A stretch of 64,000 nt of DNA from Cellvibrio sp. pealriver (GCF_001183545.1 NZ_KQ236688.1:4290395-4354394); one strand, 5' to 3'; positions 16,874-26,331 are shown, counted from the first letter of the stretch. Notes: generated by a model from the sequence alone, not told the origin. Numbers and translations are program-made.

Positions 16874-19741
16874 TTAATATCGGCGGTTTTCCTCCGGCCC
16901 TAAATAACTGGGCAAAAGACCTCCGGTATCAATCACTATTTTTTGCAGGGTTACACCCGGATCAAGGCTGTAGATACGCAATGTATGCGCGCCTGCGGTA
17001 ATGGCTTTGTGTGTAGATCTGGTGACGCGTACATCGGTGCGCACGGTTTCTTCCCAGGTGGCGTTGCTCATATCGGCAGTCAAACTCACCACTTGCGGTG
17101 TCTCATCGTCAATCGCAATAGCGTAGCGCAGTTCTTGTCCGGGCAGCATGGGCCAACTGGGCGCAAACACGCCGTCTATGTTGAGATCGGTTTTATCTAA
17201 TGTGAAAAAATCGTATTCAACGTAAGGGGCATCGCTTGCATTGGCAAAATGGTGGTCAGTGATGGGATAGACCGACAGTGATGACAGCGTTCGCCCATGC
17301 TGGGGAATTTTTTCCCAGCGCAGTGTGCGGCCATCATCCAGCGTCACTGTGTTTTGCCGCTGGAAGTGTTCCGCTTCTATGGCAACAACACCATCGGCCT
17401 CCACAAAACCTTTGCCTTTCAGTGCAGTGGTTTTGATGCCTGGATTAAATGCGCTCACACCAATACTCGCACCGCCCCAGCCAGTTCCGGTGATCTGGAT
17501 ACGGCCGGTGTGCTCACCTTGGGGGAGCTTGCTCCAATCAATGCTGACGTGCAGCTGTGCCTCAGTATCAACTTGTACACTAGTATGATTTATTATAATC
17601 CAAGGATGGCTGGTTTGGGCAAGAGCCTTAAACGATTTTTTACCCTTATTGAAAATAGTGAGTGTGCGCGATTGTTTGCCAAAAGGATCAAAACGCCCCA
17701 ACTGATAATTACCGGCGCTCGGCCAGGCCGATGCCATGCCTTCAACGGCGATGCCCATTTCTTCTGCGCTGTGAGGCTCGTAAATGTGCACAACGGGCAG
17801 GGTATCTTCCGGCGGGTTGTTCCAATTGCTGTAACCAATATGTGGCTGCGACATAAAGTGATTCCACTTGCCGCCGTTGAGCGCGTGATATTCCCGTTCC
17901 AGTGCGGCATCTGCTGCAAATAATTCGCGCACTTTTTCTGCGTAGGTATTGGTAGTGGCGCGCGCTTGTTGCGCATACAAATGGTTTTTGGCTTGGGTAT
18001 CGTAAAGCGACGTAATTGTCGCGCTGGCTTTGGTGGGGAATAGCACTAATTGATAAAACGCATTGCGCTTTTCTTTGGGGAGTTGCGCGTAAATTTTTTC
18101 GGCGCGAGTTGCGTAGGATTGTATTTCAGCGGTGATGCGATCCGCTTCTGCATAATGTAGTTGACTGTAAATCGTTGCATCTTGCAGCTCTGGTTTGCGG
18201 CGCAAATTGTGGCGGGTATAACCCGTCATAATGTCGGCAATCTCTTTCGCGAAAGCGTTTCCAAATTCGCGCTCGGCCCAGAGTTCTGCAAAGTCCGGAA
18301 TACGCTCTTTAGGCCAGGCTTCTGGGTTCCATGCCATGCGCAGGAAAAACTCAATCGGATATTCCATGGGTTTTAAATCGCCCACATTTACGATCCAGAT
18401 TTTATTCGCCTCATAGGTGTAAGCCAGATGCATTTGCTCCCAAATTTTGGCGATGGAAACGGTATTGATCCAGCGATACGAACGCGGCCCGCCCACATAA
18501 TCAAAGTGATAATAAACACCGGCACCACCGGCGCGCTTACGCTCCTCCGGTGATGGCAGCCTGCGGATGTTGCCCCAGTTGTCATCGCACCACAGCAAAA
18601 TCACATCATCAGGTACGCGCATGCCGCGCTCATAAAAACCCTGCACTTCTTTGTACAGTGCCCAGACTTGCGGAACTTGGGTGAGCTGGTTTTTGCCAAA
18701 TTGATTGGTAAGTATTTCGCGTTGGTCGCGCACAATTTTTTCCAGCAGGCCGATGTTTTCCCCTTCGCTCATGGGTTCATCTTGCTGGCCGCGCATGCCG
18801 AGGGTGTAAATGCTTTCGTAAGGTTTGTTGCGCTTAACACCATCCACCCAAAAGTTATATAAATTTTCCGGGTTTTTGGAGTATTCCCACGGGCCTTTGC
18901 CGTAGCGGTTCCACTCTTTGTCGGCGCGCATCATAGGTTCGTGGTGCGAGGTGCTCATTACAATGCCGTATTCATCGGCGAGGATCATGTTTTGCGGGTC
19001 ATCATCGGCAAAAGCATTGTTCCACATCGCGGGCCATAAAAAATTGGCTTTTAAACGCAGCAATAATTCAAATACATTTTCGTAAAACTTATGATTGTAA
19101 TTGCCGTATTTTTCAGCGACCCAGTTGCTGAGTGCGGGCGCTTCATCGTTTAGAAAAATACCGCGGTATTTCACTTTGGGCATATCAACGATGTGCGTTT
19201 TATTATCGATAATCAGTTTTTCTTTTTTAGCGATAGGTACATCTGCCCACCAATACCAGGGCGATACGCCGATCTGTTCGCTCAAGCTGTAAATGCCGTA
19301 CGTAGTCCCACGTTTGTTTGCGCCAATAATCACCAGCGCACGCTGCACCTGAGGCAATGGTTGTTCGACCACTTGTATCTGGTAGGCATCCCACTGGTTG
19401 CGAATATTGCTCACATCCACTTTTTTTGCAGCAACTAATTGATCGATCAGTTGGCTTTTGCCCAGGGTGCCAATAATGACGGCCTGGATATTCTTGCCGT
19501 TTGGCTGATGATTAAGTGGAAGTGTTTGGCCGGTGACTTTTGCAATATCACTTTGCAGGTTGCGCGCAGCGCGCAGCACACCCGGAAAATCATGGTTGTC
19601 GATAATTAATTCGGCAACCACTTTTTTGTCCGTCAACACCACATTGTTGTGCGCGTTTTCAGTGAGCCAGGATTTCTCCCCCAGCGCAAAACAGCTGGGG
19701 GAAAGTAATAGGATTAACCATAAACAGCATAGTCTGCGCAT
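16874..19741 (-). CDS. GH115 alpha-glucuronidase
   Basis: 955 residues with a signal peptide (RLCCLWLILLLSPSCFALG). The length, the SLSEQIGVSPWYWWADVP segment, YRGIFLNDEAPALSNWV, and the FLRMAWNPEAWP block identify GH115, which removes 4-O-methylglucuronic acid from internal as well as terminal xylose units of glucuronoxylan. A C-terminal beta-sandwich domain (about 780-955, beginning near EADGVVAIEAEHF) is typical. ATG overlaps the GH43 stop by one base (TAATG), so translation is coupled to the upstream GH43. Released methylglucuronate would feed the pathway that includes ManD. Confidence 0.93.
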   Translation of the reverse strand: MRRLCCLWLILLLSPSCFALGEKSWLTENAHNNVVLTDKKVVAELIIDNHDFPGVLRAARNLQSDIAKVTGQTLPLNHQPNGKNIQAVIIGTLGKSQLIDQLVAAKKVDVSNIRNQWDAYQIQVVEQPLPQVQRALVIIGANKRGTTYGIYSLSEQIGVSPWYWWADVPIAKKEKLIIDNKTHIVDMPKVKYRGIFLNDEAPALSNWVAEKYGNYNHKFYENVFELLLRLKANFLWPAMWNNAFADDDPQNMILADEYGIVMSTSHHEPMMRADKEWNRYGKGPWEYSKNPENLYNFWVDGVKRNKPYESIYTLGMRGQQDEPMSEGENIGLLEKIVRDQREILTNQFGKNQLTQVPQVWALYKEVQGFYERGMRVPDDVILLWCDDNWGNIRRLPSPEERKRAGGAGVYYHFDYVGGPRSYRWINTVSIAKIWEQMHLAYTYEANKIWIVNVGDLKPMEYPIEFFLRMAWNPEAWPKERIPDFAELWAEREFGNAFAKEIADIMTGYTRHNLRRKPELQDATIYSQLHYAEADRITAEIQSYATRAEKIYAQLPKEKRNAFYQLVLFPTKASATITSLYDTQAKNHLYAQQARATTNTYAEKVRELFAADAALEREYHALNGGKWNHFMSQPHIGYSNWNNPPEDTLPVVHIYEPHSAEEMGIAVEGMASAWPSAGNYQLGRFDPFGKQSRTLTIFNKGKKSFKALAQTSHPWIIINHTSVQVDTEAQLHVSIDWSKLPQGEHTGRIQITGTGWGGASIGVSAFNPGIKTTALKGKGFVEADGVVAIEAEHFQRQNTVTLDDGRTLRWEKIPQHGRTLSSLSVYPITDHHFANASDAPYVEYDFFTLDKTDLNIDGVFAPSWPMLPGQELRYAIAIDDETPQVVSLTADMSNATWEETVRTDVRVTRSTHKAITAGAHTLRIYSLDPGVTLQKIVIDTGGLLPSYLGPEENRRY

Positions 19742-21432
19742 TATTCTGCCCTCGCGTGGATACCCAGTAGTGTTCCGACAAATCCGCCAGCAACTTCAGT
19801 GCTCAGGATTTTTGCATCGGCATTTTCCAGCACCGGTTTTTTATGGCCATCTTTATTGTGGTAGTAAAAACTGATCTTGCCTGCATCGCCTTCTATCGCC
19901 AACTGCAAAGGTTTGCCAAGATCGGTGGGCGATAATGTGCGGATGACTTTCGGTGCACTTTTATTGGCTTGTTCAATAAACAGCTGCGTTTTGCCATTGA
20001 TGGTGGTTGCACCAAAATAATAGTGCGCCGTTTCGCTTTGCAGTGCGACGATTCCTGCTGAGACTTTGCCAGCCTGATTTTTTTCAGAAGGTACATCCAA
20101 TTGGGTGCTGGCACTAAAGCGAGTGTGTTGTTGGCGACGGCCCAGAAATGCCGGTTGCTCCAGTTGATCCAGTGTTACGTTTAATGCCTGTAATTGAATG
20201 CGATTATTTTTCAATGCATAAAAGGGCGAATCAGCAGTGCGTAAACTGACCCAATGATGCTGCAATGCGCTGCCGGAAAAATTATCCTGCCAGATAAAAT
20301 TTCCGGTCATAGGTTCAATGTTTTTGTTGTTGGCCGATGTTGCAGCTGACATTTTGGGTTTATCAAGTTGGTAGGGAATTTCTTTGCCTTGTTCCAAAAT
20401 CATGGGCCAGCCGTTTTTCCAATTGACCGGCAATAAAAAAGTTTCGCGGCCAGTGTTGTAGGCGGTTTTATCGTAAGCACGTGTTGCTAAAAATACGGCC
20501 CACCATTCACCTTCTGTGGTTTGCACTATATCGGCATGGCCAGCGGTGGTGATGGGGTTGGGGCGATTAATATCCAGATCGCGTTGGGTCAGGATAGGAT
20601 TGCCTTTGTAAGGTTCAAACGGTTTGCTTAAATCTTTGGTACGGAATATCACTGCACTGTGTTCGTAACCGGTGCCGCCTTCGGCGCAGAGCAAATAATA
20701 CCAACCGTTAATTTTGTAGAGGTGTGGAGCTTCAATCCAAATCGGTTTTTTGGCTAGATCGGTACCGCCATTTACAATCACGCGGCCAGACTCTTTGATA
20801 ATTTTTTGCTTCTCAAGGTCAAATTCCCACAACCAAATTGCGCGGTGGCCTTCATAGAGTGGCTCACCTATGGGGGCGTCGTTATGCGCGATATAAACGC
20901 GGCCATCATCATCGAAAAAAATATCCGGATCTATGCCGCCAACTTCCGGCAGCAAAATGGGCTCAGACCAGGGGCCAGCGGGATTTTTTGCTGTGACAAT
21001 AAAGTTGCCGCGTACATCAACCAGGGTGGTGATCATGTAAAACGTTCCCTCGTGATAGCGGATTGTGGGTGCATAAATGCCGCGTGAGGTTTTTTGCTTG
21101 TAGAGTGGTAATTGCGAAGGGGTAACCAATACATGGCCAAGCGATTTCCAATTCACCAAATCCTTGCTGTGAAAAATGGGTACGCCGGGTGAATACGAAA
21201 ACGAAGAGGTCACTAGATAATAGTCATCGCCCGCGCGGGTAATACTGGGGTCGGGATAAAACCCGGCAAGCACCGGATTTTGAAATTGGCCTTGTGCTGG
21301 TTTTTGTGCAAAGACAGTATCTTTTCCTTCATAGGTAAATTGGTAAAAATTTACCGTTGGCGAATCACTCGCAAATGCACTTAATGAAAAAACATTGGCG
21401 ATTAAAAAACAGCTCAGTGATTTGGTATTCAT
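19741..21432 (-). CDS. GH43 beta-xylosidase/alpha-L-arabinofuranosidase with C-terminal beta-sandwich
   Basis: 563 residues with signal peptide (SCFLIANVFSLSAFA). GH43 triad: base Asp in YPDPSITRAGDDYYL, second Asp in GIDPDIFFDDDGR, acid Glu in WIEAPHLYKINGWYYLL. The C-terminal half (from about 355) is the beta-sandwich seen in GH43 xylosidases (GNFIWQDNFSGSALQHHWVS). Periplasmic action on xylo- or arabinoxylo-oligosaccharides is expected. GAGG lies 8-9 nt before ATG 21432. Only 26 bp separate the start from a hairpin terminator that follows the GH10 gene. Confidence 0.9.
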   Translation of the reverse strand: MNTKSLSCFLIANVFSLSAFASDSPTVNFYQFTYEGKDTVFAQKPAQGQFQNPVLAGFYPDPSITRAGDDYYLVTSSFSYSPGVPIFHSKDLVNWKSLGHVLVTPSQLPLYKQKTSRGIYAPTIRYHEGTFYMITTLVDVRGNFIVTAKNPAGPWSEPILLPEVGGIDPDIFFDDDGRVYIAHNDAPIGEPLYEGHRAIWLWEFDLEKQKIIKESGRVIVNGGTDLAKKPIWIEAPHLYKINGWYYLLCAEGGTGYEHSAVIFRTKDLSKPFEPYKGNPILTQRDLDINRPNPITTAGHADIVQTTEGEWWAVFLATRAYDKTAYNTGRETFLLPVNWKNGWPMILEQGKEIPYQLDKPKMSAATSANNKNIEPMTGNFIWQDNFSGSALQHHWVSLRTADSPFYALKNNRIQLQALNVTLDQLEQPAFLGRRQQHTRFSASTQLDVPSEKNQAGKVSAGIVALQSETAHYYFGATTINGKTQLFIEQANKSAPKVIRTLSPTDLGKPLQLAIEGDAGKISFYYHNKDGHKKPVLENADAKILSTEVAGGFVGTLLGIHARAE

Positions 21433-21451
21433 TTATTTACCTCATGCGAAG

Positions 21452-21484
21452 AAAAAAATGGGCAATCACTTGCATGATTGCCCA
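21452..21484 (-). terminator. Intrinsic terminator between GH10 xylanase and GH43
   Basis: On the minus strand a perfect 10-bp stem (TGGGCAATCA at 21459-21468 with TGATTGCCCA at 21475-21484, 6-nt loop) is followed by seven T. It lies 30 nt after the xylanase stop and directly before the GH43 ribosome-binding site. Confidence 0.8.
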
Positions 21485-21514
21485 CTGTGAGAGTGTTTAG
21501 TGCAGTGCTAACAA

Positions 21515-23362
21515 TTAATTACACGCACTGCCCTGCAATGCATCGGCATAGCCGCGCAGTGCGGGTTTGTCGTTGTAGTTGTTATCGAACAGCAATGGCC
21601 AGGCAATTGCTTGGCCGTTGTAGGCTGCGGTCGCGGTGGTTAACCAGGTGCTTGCATCGGTGGTACCCCACACAGTAATACCACCGCGTAAATTGGCAGG
21701 TACTGTATCCAGATAGGCTTTTACAATTTCGCAATAACGTTTTTTCTGTGCGAGTGCAGCCGCTTCAGTGAAGGTGGTAATTTTGTTGCCCGGCCAGCCG
21801 CTGTTGTACGGATTATTGACAGCTACATCCAATTCCGTAATTTTTACCTTGAGGCCTTTATCAACCACTTTTTTCATGGCTGCACTGATATTGGCGATTG
21901 ATGGGTAATCCATAAACACATGCATTTGGAAACCTACGCCATCAATAGGAATGTTGCGCGCCTGGAAGTCGGTCAGCATTTCAATCATCTTGGTGGTTTT
22001 GGCGTTGTTCTGGTCGATGTTGTAATCGTTGTAATACAGCGTTGCATTAGCATCTGCTGCACGCGCGGCTTGAAATGCCTTTTCAATGTATACCGCACTG
22101 TTGCCGCTTTTGGTGTAAAACGCCGAGTCGGTGCGGAAATTTGCCGGGCTGCTGTCATTGATCGCTTCGTTCACTACATCCCAGCTGGTGACATTGCCTT
22201 TCGCTTCAAAATGATCGACTACGGCAGTCACATGCGCTTCAACCGCGGTAATAAAATCGGCAGCGGAACCTGACCAATTTTTCATAAACGATGGCACTTG
22301 ATAGTCCGAATGCCACACCAACGCATGGCCATGTACGGTCATATTTTTACTCTTGGCGTAATCGACAAATGCATCGGCATTGGTGAATGTGAAGTTGCCC
22401 TGCGTCGGCTGCAAGTAACTCATTTTCATAATGTTGCCTGCGGTCATTTGATCGAAATGTTTTTCCACCACCGCTTGTTCAGAGGCGTTGGTCAAAATGT
22501 TGTAAGTGGCGGAATCGGTATTGGATACCGCAGCACCAATCGGGAAGCTGGCAAGATCGCGCAGGCTGTTAACACCGGCCGAATAAATGCTGCTGGCGGT
22601 TGAACTGGTTGCTGAGCTGGAACTTGCAGCCGTTTGCGCGAGCGCGATGGTGACGCTTTTGATGGTAACAACGCCGGCGGGTGAGCCTTTGGCTTGAACA
22701 CCGATTTGTACGTCGTTATCGGTTTGGTCGAATTTTTTATCGGCCTCGCTGATGGTGCAGGTGATAGTGACATCGGTACCGGCAGTGAGTAATTCATTGC
22801 CTGACCAGCAGCCCCATTCTCCCGGCCAGCTTCCCCCTTTGATTTGCGCGAGTGGTTGCAAACTGGCACCGCTGGCTTTGAATTCACTGCTGACATTTAC
22901 CACCATGGAGATGACGGCTTCTTCCAGCTTGATGGGCTTGGCAACATCGGTGACTGCGCCAATATTGTCGCCACTGGCGGTAAAGCTGACTCCATCGCTA
23001 TTAAACGTGACACCGGAGTTTCCCTCGCCATTGCCGCGCCAGCCGCTGGTCATATCTACGTTGATAGTTGTGTTAGCGATAGAGCTTGAGCTGCTGGCCG
23101 GTGCAGAGGATGCCGGTGTGGAGCTGGGTGCAACTGATGAGGTGGGCACGGATGAAGGTGCCACTGAAGAACGTGCGGTTGATGATGGAGCCACTGAACT
23201 TGCCACCACTGAGCTTGCCACCACTGAACTTGGCACTACTGACGATGCAAGTACAGAGGCCGCGCTGGAGTTGGTTGATTTACTGCCTCCGCTTCCACCA
23301 CCACAGGCACTTAGCCCGATAGTAATCAAAAAGAGAGGTATTAAACGTTGGATTTGTTGCAT
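21515..23362 (-). CDS. xyn10C: Lipoprotein endo-1,4-beta-xylanase, CBM15-GH10 (Xyn10C-like)
   Basis: 615 residues from ATG 23362 (AGGGA upstream). Order: lipoprotein signal with lipobox LSAC (Cys20), a Ser/Val/Pro/Ala linker (about 28-95), a CBM15 (about 98-243, opening INVDMTSGWRGN), a short Ser/Thr linker, then GH10 (about 265-610). Catalytic Glu residues are E399 in WDVVNEA (acid/base) and E510 in KITELDV (nucleophile). CBM15 is a rare xylan-binding family known from Cellvibrio japonicus Xyn10C, and this architecture matches it, including membrane anchoring. It cuts xylan or large xylo-oligosaccharides at the cell surface. A palindrome sits on its promoter and a terminator follows it. Confidence 0.95.
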   Translation of the reverse strand: MQQIQRLIPLFLITIGLSACGGGSGGSKSTNSSAASVLASSVVPSSVVASSVVASSVAPSSTARSSVAPSSVPTSSVAPSSTPASSAPASSSSSIANTTINVDMTSGWRGNGEGNSGVTFNSDGVSFTASGDNIGAVTDVAKPIKLEEAVISMVVNVSSEFKASGASLQPLAQIKGGSWPGEWGCWSGNELLTAGTDVTITCTISEADKKFDQTDNDVQIGVQAKGSPAGVVTIKSVTIALAQTAASSSSATSSTASSIYSAGVNSLRDLASFPIGAAVSNTDSATYNILTNASEQAVVEKHFDQMTAGNIMKMSYLQPTQGNFTFTNADAFVDYAKSKNMTVHGHALVWHSDYQVPSFMKNWSGSAADFITAVEAHVTAVVDHFEAKGNVTSWDVVNEAINDSSPANFRTDSAFYTKSGNSAVYIEKAFQAARAADANATLYYNDYNIDQNNAKTTKMIEMLTDFQARNIPIDGVGFQMHVFMDYPSIANISAAMKKVVDKGLKVKITELDVAVNNPYNSGWPGNKITTFTEAAALAQKKRYCEIVKAYLDTVPANLRGGITVWGTTDASTWLTTATAAYNGQAIAWPLLFDNNYNDKPALRGYADALQGSACN

Positions 23363-23420
23363 GGTAAGGTCCCTAGTTATGGTGTTATTGTTGTAGTCAA
23401 TTAAACCATAACCGTGGAAC

Positions 23421-23434
23421 ACTTGTATACCAGT
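23421..23434 (-). promoter_or_regulatory. UxuR/GntR-like palindromic operator before the xylanase gene
   Basis: ACTTGTATACCAGT on the plus strand is a near-palindrome centred on GTATAC (6 of 7 pairs match). It resembles the TTGGTATACCAA consensus of GntR-family UxuR/ExuR repressors of hexuronate genes. It begins 11 nt downstream of a -10-like TATAAA (minus strand, 23450-23445), so it would overlap the start of transcription, a repressor position. Confidence 0.45.
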
Positions 23435-23444
23435 GAGAGCCTGA

Positions 23445-23450
23445 TTTATA
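23445..23450 (-). promoter_or_regulatory. Candidate -10 element of the GH10 xylanase
   Basis: TATAAA on the minus strand (5 of 6 to consensus), 83 nt before the xylanase ATG; no good -35 is visible, which would fit an activator-dependent promoter. Confidence 0.35.
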
Positions 23451-23492
23451 TCGGCTACTCACAACAGATGTGGCAGGGACTGCGATGCTGAA

Positions 23493-24548
23493 TCAGGTTG
23501 CTTGTGGTAGTGCGCGGCTGACTTTGTCGGGCAATCTTTCCAGCAGTTTGCGGCTCATGCGTTGCAACGGCATTTCTACATAATGGGATGCGATCATCGG
23601 CAGTAACACCCCTGCAATTCCCAGGGGTATCCAGAGTGGCGCGTACTCTTTGTGGTCAAGCCCAAGCCAGTGGGCACCGTAATAAAACACCAGTACATGC
23701 ATCAGATAAATCGAAAAGCTGGCCTGGCCAATTTTGCGCATGGGTGTATTGGCAAACAGCAGCGATGTCCAGCGGGAGTCAATCGAGAGCAGATAAATTG
23801 CAATCGCAAACGCAATGCTCATCTCCACAGAATCGTAAAGGGCGGGGGTGCTATCAACGAGCATCATGGGCGAGAAAATGACGGCCAAGGCGGTGAGCTG
23901 CAATAGGTTCAGTGCAACCCGGTTGCGGGTTCCCTCCCACTGCCAGCGCGGTAAAAGCCCTGCAACCGTTCCTGCCAAAAAGTAATGCAGTTTGTTAGGC
24001 ACGCTCAAGTTGGGCCAGTAGTCGTGTGTGAGTATCAACAATGCGCACGCAAAAATCCCCAGCGGCATTGCATAGGTCAGGCGGTTGCGATTGGCAATGC
24101 ACCACCACACAAACAGAAAAAATACGTAGTACTGCACTTCTAACGGAATTGACCAGAAAATACTGACGTTGCCACTGAACAGGTAATGGCGGGCGATATC
24201 GGTCGAGCCTTCAATCGCCAAGGGGAAATCGCTGGGAGCGAATTGGGTTAGCAAGATACAGATACTGACGACCAGCCAGTAAATCGGGGCGATACGCGAG
24301 AAACGCGCAATCCCGTATTTAACTACCGCGTTGCTGTCGCAGTCGCTGCGCGCGTAAAGGTAGCCCATCAAAAAACCGCTAAGCACAAAAAAAACGCCAA
24401 CCCCTACGGAGCCAATCAGCCCTATATAAGTTGGCCAAGGCATGTGGGAAACAATAACGAAAAGACAAGCCAATGCGCGTATGCCATCCAGATTGGGCAT
24501 TTTGTCCTTAGGTCCCGTATGCGGGATGGTTAATGAGCGGGTATCCAT
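23493..24548 (-). CDS. Acyltransferase 3 (OafA/YrhL-type) membrane protein
   Basis: 351 residues from ATG 24548, with GGGAG upstream; a TTG 39 nt further up is an alternative. About ten membrane segments. The acyltransferase-3 signature is present: NLDGIRALACLFVIVSH near the N-terminus with the conserved His, then SGFLMGYLYAR and FSRIAPIYWL. The family moves acetyl or other acyl groups to sugars across the inner membrane. The gene lies between the xylanase and the sugar transporter, but has its own upstream region with two inverted repeats, so a role in xylan metabolism is not implied. Confidence 0.85.
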   Translation of the reverse strand: MDTRSLTIPHTGPKDKMPNLDGIRALACLFVIVSHMPWPTYIGLIGSVGVGVFFVLSGFLMGYLYARSDCDSNAVVKYGIARFSRIAPIYWLVVSICILLTQFAPSDFPLAIEGSTDIARHYLFSGNVSIFWSIPLEVQYYVFFLFVWWCIANRNRLTYAMPLGIFACALLILTHDYWPNLSVPNKLHYFLAGTVAGLLPRWQWEGTRNRVALNLLQLTALAVIFSPMMLVDSTPALYDSVEMSIAFAIAIYLLSIDSRWTSLLFANTPMRKIGQASFSIYLMHVLVFYYGAHWLGLDHKEYAPLWIPLGIAGVLLPMIASHYVEMPLQRMSRKLLERLPDKVSRALPQAT

Positions 24549-24870
24549 AGCGGGCGAACTCCCATCGCAGTGTGTGAATGCAGGCAAATAACTGAAGTTC
24601 AGGCTTCAGTCATTGCTGGTTAGATCAATAAGTCTGAAGGGATGAAGCAAAATACAGTCCAGCCGGATTGCTCAACGACGTGCTGAAACCAAAATTGTGG
24701 ATTTGTACCCGAGTACAAATGTTTTGGACGACAAAAGCAGTGGCTGAATGTTTGGATAATCAAACGTGGCGATATGACGGGGATTCACAAAAGGGCAGGT
24801 GCGTGCAGCAATGGATGATTTGTGGGCAGCATGCGGAATTAAAAAATGTGGATCAAAATAGCGAGCAATA
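24549..24870. promoter_or_regulatory. Upstream region of the acyltransferase with two perfect dyads
   Basis: 322 bp with no credible gene. It holds ACTGAAG-N6-CTTCAGT at 24591-24610 (7-bp arms), 43-62 nt before the acyltransferase start, and ATTTGTAC-CCGA-GTACAAAT at 24701-24720 (8-bp arms). Both are perfect and could be operators. A 67-residue open frame at 24668-24871 lacks a ribosome-binding site and was not called. Confidence 0.4.
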
Positions 24871-24896
24871 AAAAGGCGAACCGAAGTTCGCCTTTT
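24871..24896 (-). terminator. Intrinsic terminator after the sugar transporter gene
   Basis: An 11-bp GC-centred stem (arms 24871-24881 and 24886-24896) closed by a CGAA tetraloop, with T-runs at its base, 22 nt after the transporter stop. Confidence 0.85.
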
Positions 24897-24918
24897 GGGT
24901 ATTTCAGGAAAGTCAGGA

Positions 24919-26331
24919 TTAGCCTTCCATTTGCTCCAGCTCTTTGCCTTTGGTCTCTTTGATGTACCACATCACGAAGAACACCGAGAAGAGCGAGAAG
25001 AAAGTGTAAATGCTGTAAGCGCCCGCCAAGCCAATCGCAGATGCCAGCAGCATTGGGAAGGTCCAGGTGATGAGGAAATTCGCGCCCCATTGCGCCAGAC
25101 CGGCAATAGCCAGGGCAGAACCGCGCATTTGGTTGGGGAACATTTCACCCAGCATGATCCACACCACTGGCCCCCAAGACATATTGAAGAACACCACATA
25201 CACGTTGGCCGCAATCAGTGCCAGCATCCCGTCGGTTGGGGAGAGTTGCAGCTTACCGGCTTCGTCGGTTGGTGCACCGGAAAACGCGTAGGCAACCAGT
25301 GCAAGGGTGATGGTCATGCCGATAGAACCGAACCACAGCAGGGGTTTACGGCCGATTTTATCCACCAAAAAGAAGGTCACCAGGCAGGCACCGATACTCA
25401 CCGCACCCGAGATCACATTGGTAAAGAGTGCATCGCTCTCAGAGAAACCGGCCGCTTGCCAGAGTACCGAACCGTAATAGAACACCACGTTGATGCCCAC
25501 AAATTGTTGCAATACCGCAAGGCCAAAACCAATCCAGACAATCGGGCGAATTTTGCCGGTGCTTTTGTTCACCAAATCGCGAAAGCTTGGTTTGTGATCA
25601 TGAGCCAGGGTGTTGTAGATGTCTTTGACTTTGTCATCGGCTTTGTCGCCATAGAGTTTGGTAAGGACTACTTTGGCTTTGTCATTTTTACCATTGGCAA
25701 CCAAAAAGCGCGGGCTTTCAGGGATCAGGAATAGCGCCAGGAAAAAGATACCGGCAGGGATCAATTCCATCCAGAACATCCAGCGCCAGGTTTCATAACC
25801 CCACCACAAAATAGACGTTGAACCGCCAGCGGTTTCGGCCAGTTGGTAATTGCTGAGGAAGGAGAAAAACAAGCCGCTGATAATCGCAATTTGTTGGATG
25901 GAGCTGAGTTTGCCGCGGTACTGCGCAGGTGCCACTTCACTGATGTAGGCGGGGCAAATAATACTCGCTGCGCCTACTGCGAGACCGCCAATCACGCGGT
26001 AGATGATGAATTCAACCGAGCCGGTTGCAATGCCTGAGCCCCAGGCAGAAATAATAAACAGAATGGATGACACCATCAGTACCCACCAGCGGCCATATTT
26101 GTCGGCCCACTGGCCAGCAAAGAAAGCGCCGACGGCGCAACCGAGCAGCATGGAGGACACGCTAAAACCGGTGCCCATGGAATCGGAATTAAACGCTTTT
26201 TGCAGGCCATCAACGGTGCCGTTAATTACACCACTGTCATAGCCAAACAGAAATCCACCAATGGTGGCGATCAAACTAATGAGTACGACAAACGACATGT
26301 TTGCCTGGGTAGGGCTGGAGGTCTCGTTCAT
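24919..26331 (-). CDS. Sugar/H+ symporter, MFS sugar-porter family (probable xylose transporter)
   Basis: 470 residues with twelve membrane segments. Sugar-porter marks: GGFLFGYDSGVINGT in TM1, D-K-Y-G-R after TM2, PESPRFL after TM6, and the central GRKPLLWFGS. Imports a pentose or hexose with protons across the inner membrane. Position next to xylB, xylA and their presumed regulator suggests xylose (XylE-like) but the sugar-binding residues do not settle it. Own leader of 109 bp separates it from the regulator gene, and a strong terminator follows. Confidence 0.88.
   Translation of the reverse strand: MNETSSPTQANMSFVVLISLIATIGGFLFGYDSGVINGTVDGLQKAFNSDSMGTGFSVSSMLLGCAVGAFFAGQWADKYGRWWVLMVSSILFIISAWGSGIATGSVEFIIYRVIGGLAVGAASIICPAYISEVAPAQYRGKLSSIQQIAIISGLFFSFLSNYQLAETAGGSTSILWWGYETWRWMFWMELIPAGIFFLALFLIPESPRFLVANGKNDKAKVVLTKLYGDKADDKVKDIYNTLAHDHKPSFRDLVNKSTGKIRPIVWIGFGLAVLQQFVGINVVFYYGSVLWQAAGFSESDALFTNVISGAVSIGACLVTFFLVDKIGRKPLLWFGSIGMTITLALVAYAFSGAPTDEAGKLQLSPTDGMLALIAANVYVVFFNMSWGPVVWIMLGEMFPNQMRGSALAIAGLAQWGANFLITWTFPMLLASAIGLAGAYSIYTFFSLFSVFFVMWYIKETKGKELEQMEG

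Noticed and set aside
17297..17923. 208-residue plus-strand open frame
   Set aside because: Antisense to the C-terminal part of GH115, no ribosome-binding site or recognisable domain.
22752..23396. 214-residue plus-strand open frame
   Set aside because: Lies antisense to the signal, linker and CBM15 part of the xylanase; its repetitive Thr/Glu/Leu content is the mirror of the Ser/Val linker.
24668..24871. 67-residue open frame before the transporter terminator
   Set aside because: No ribosome-binding site and it runs into the terminator stem; composition not protein-like.
24895..25734. 279-residue plus-strand open frame
   Set aside because: Antisense to the sugar transporter; His/Gln-rich composition typical of the complement of membrane-protein codons, no domain.
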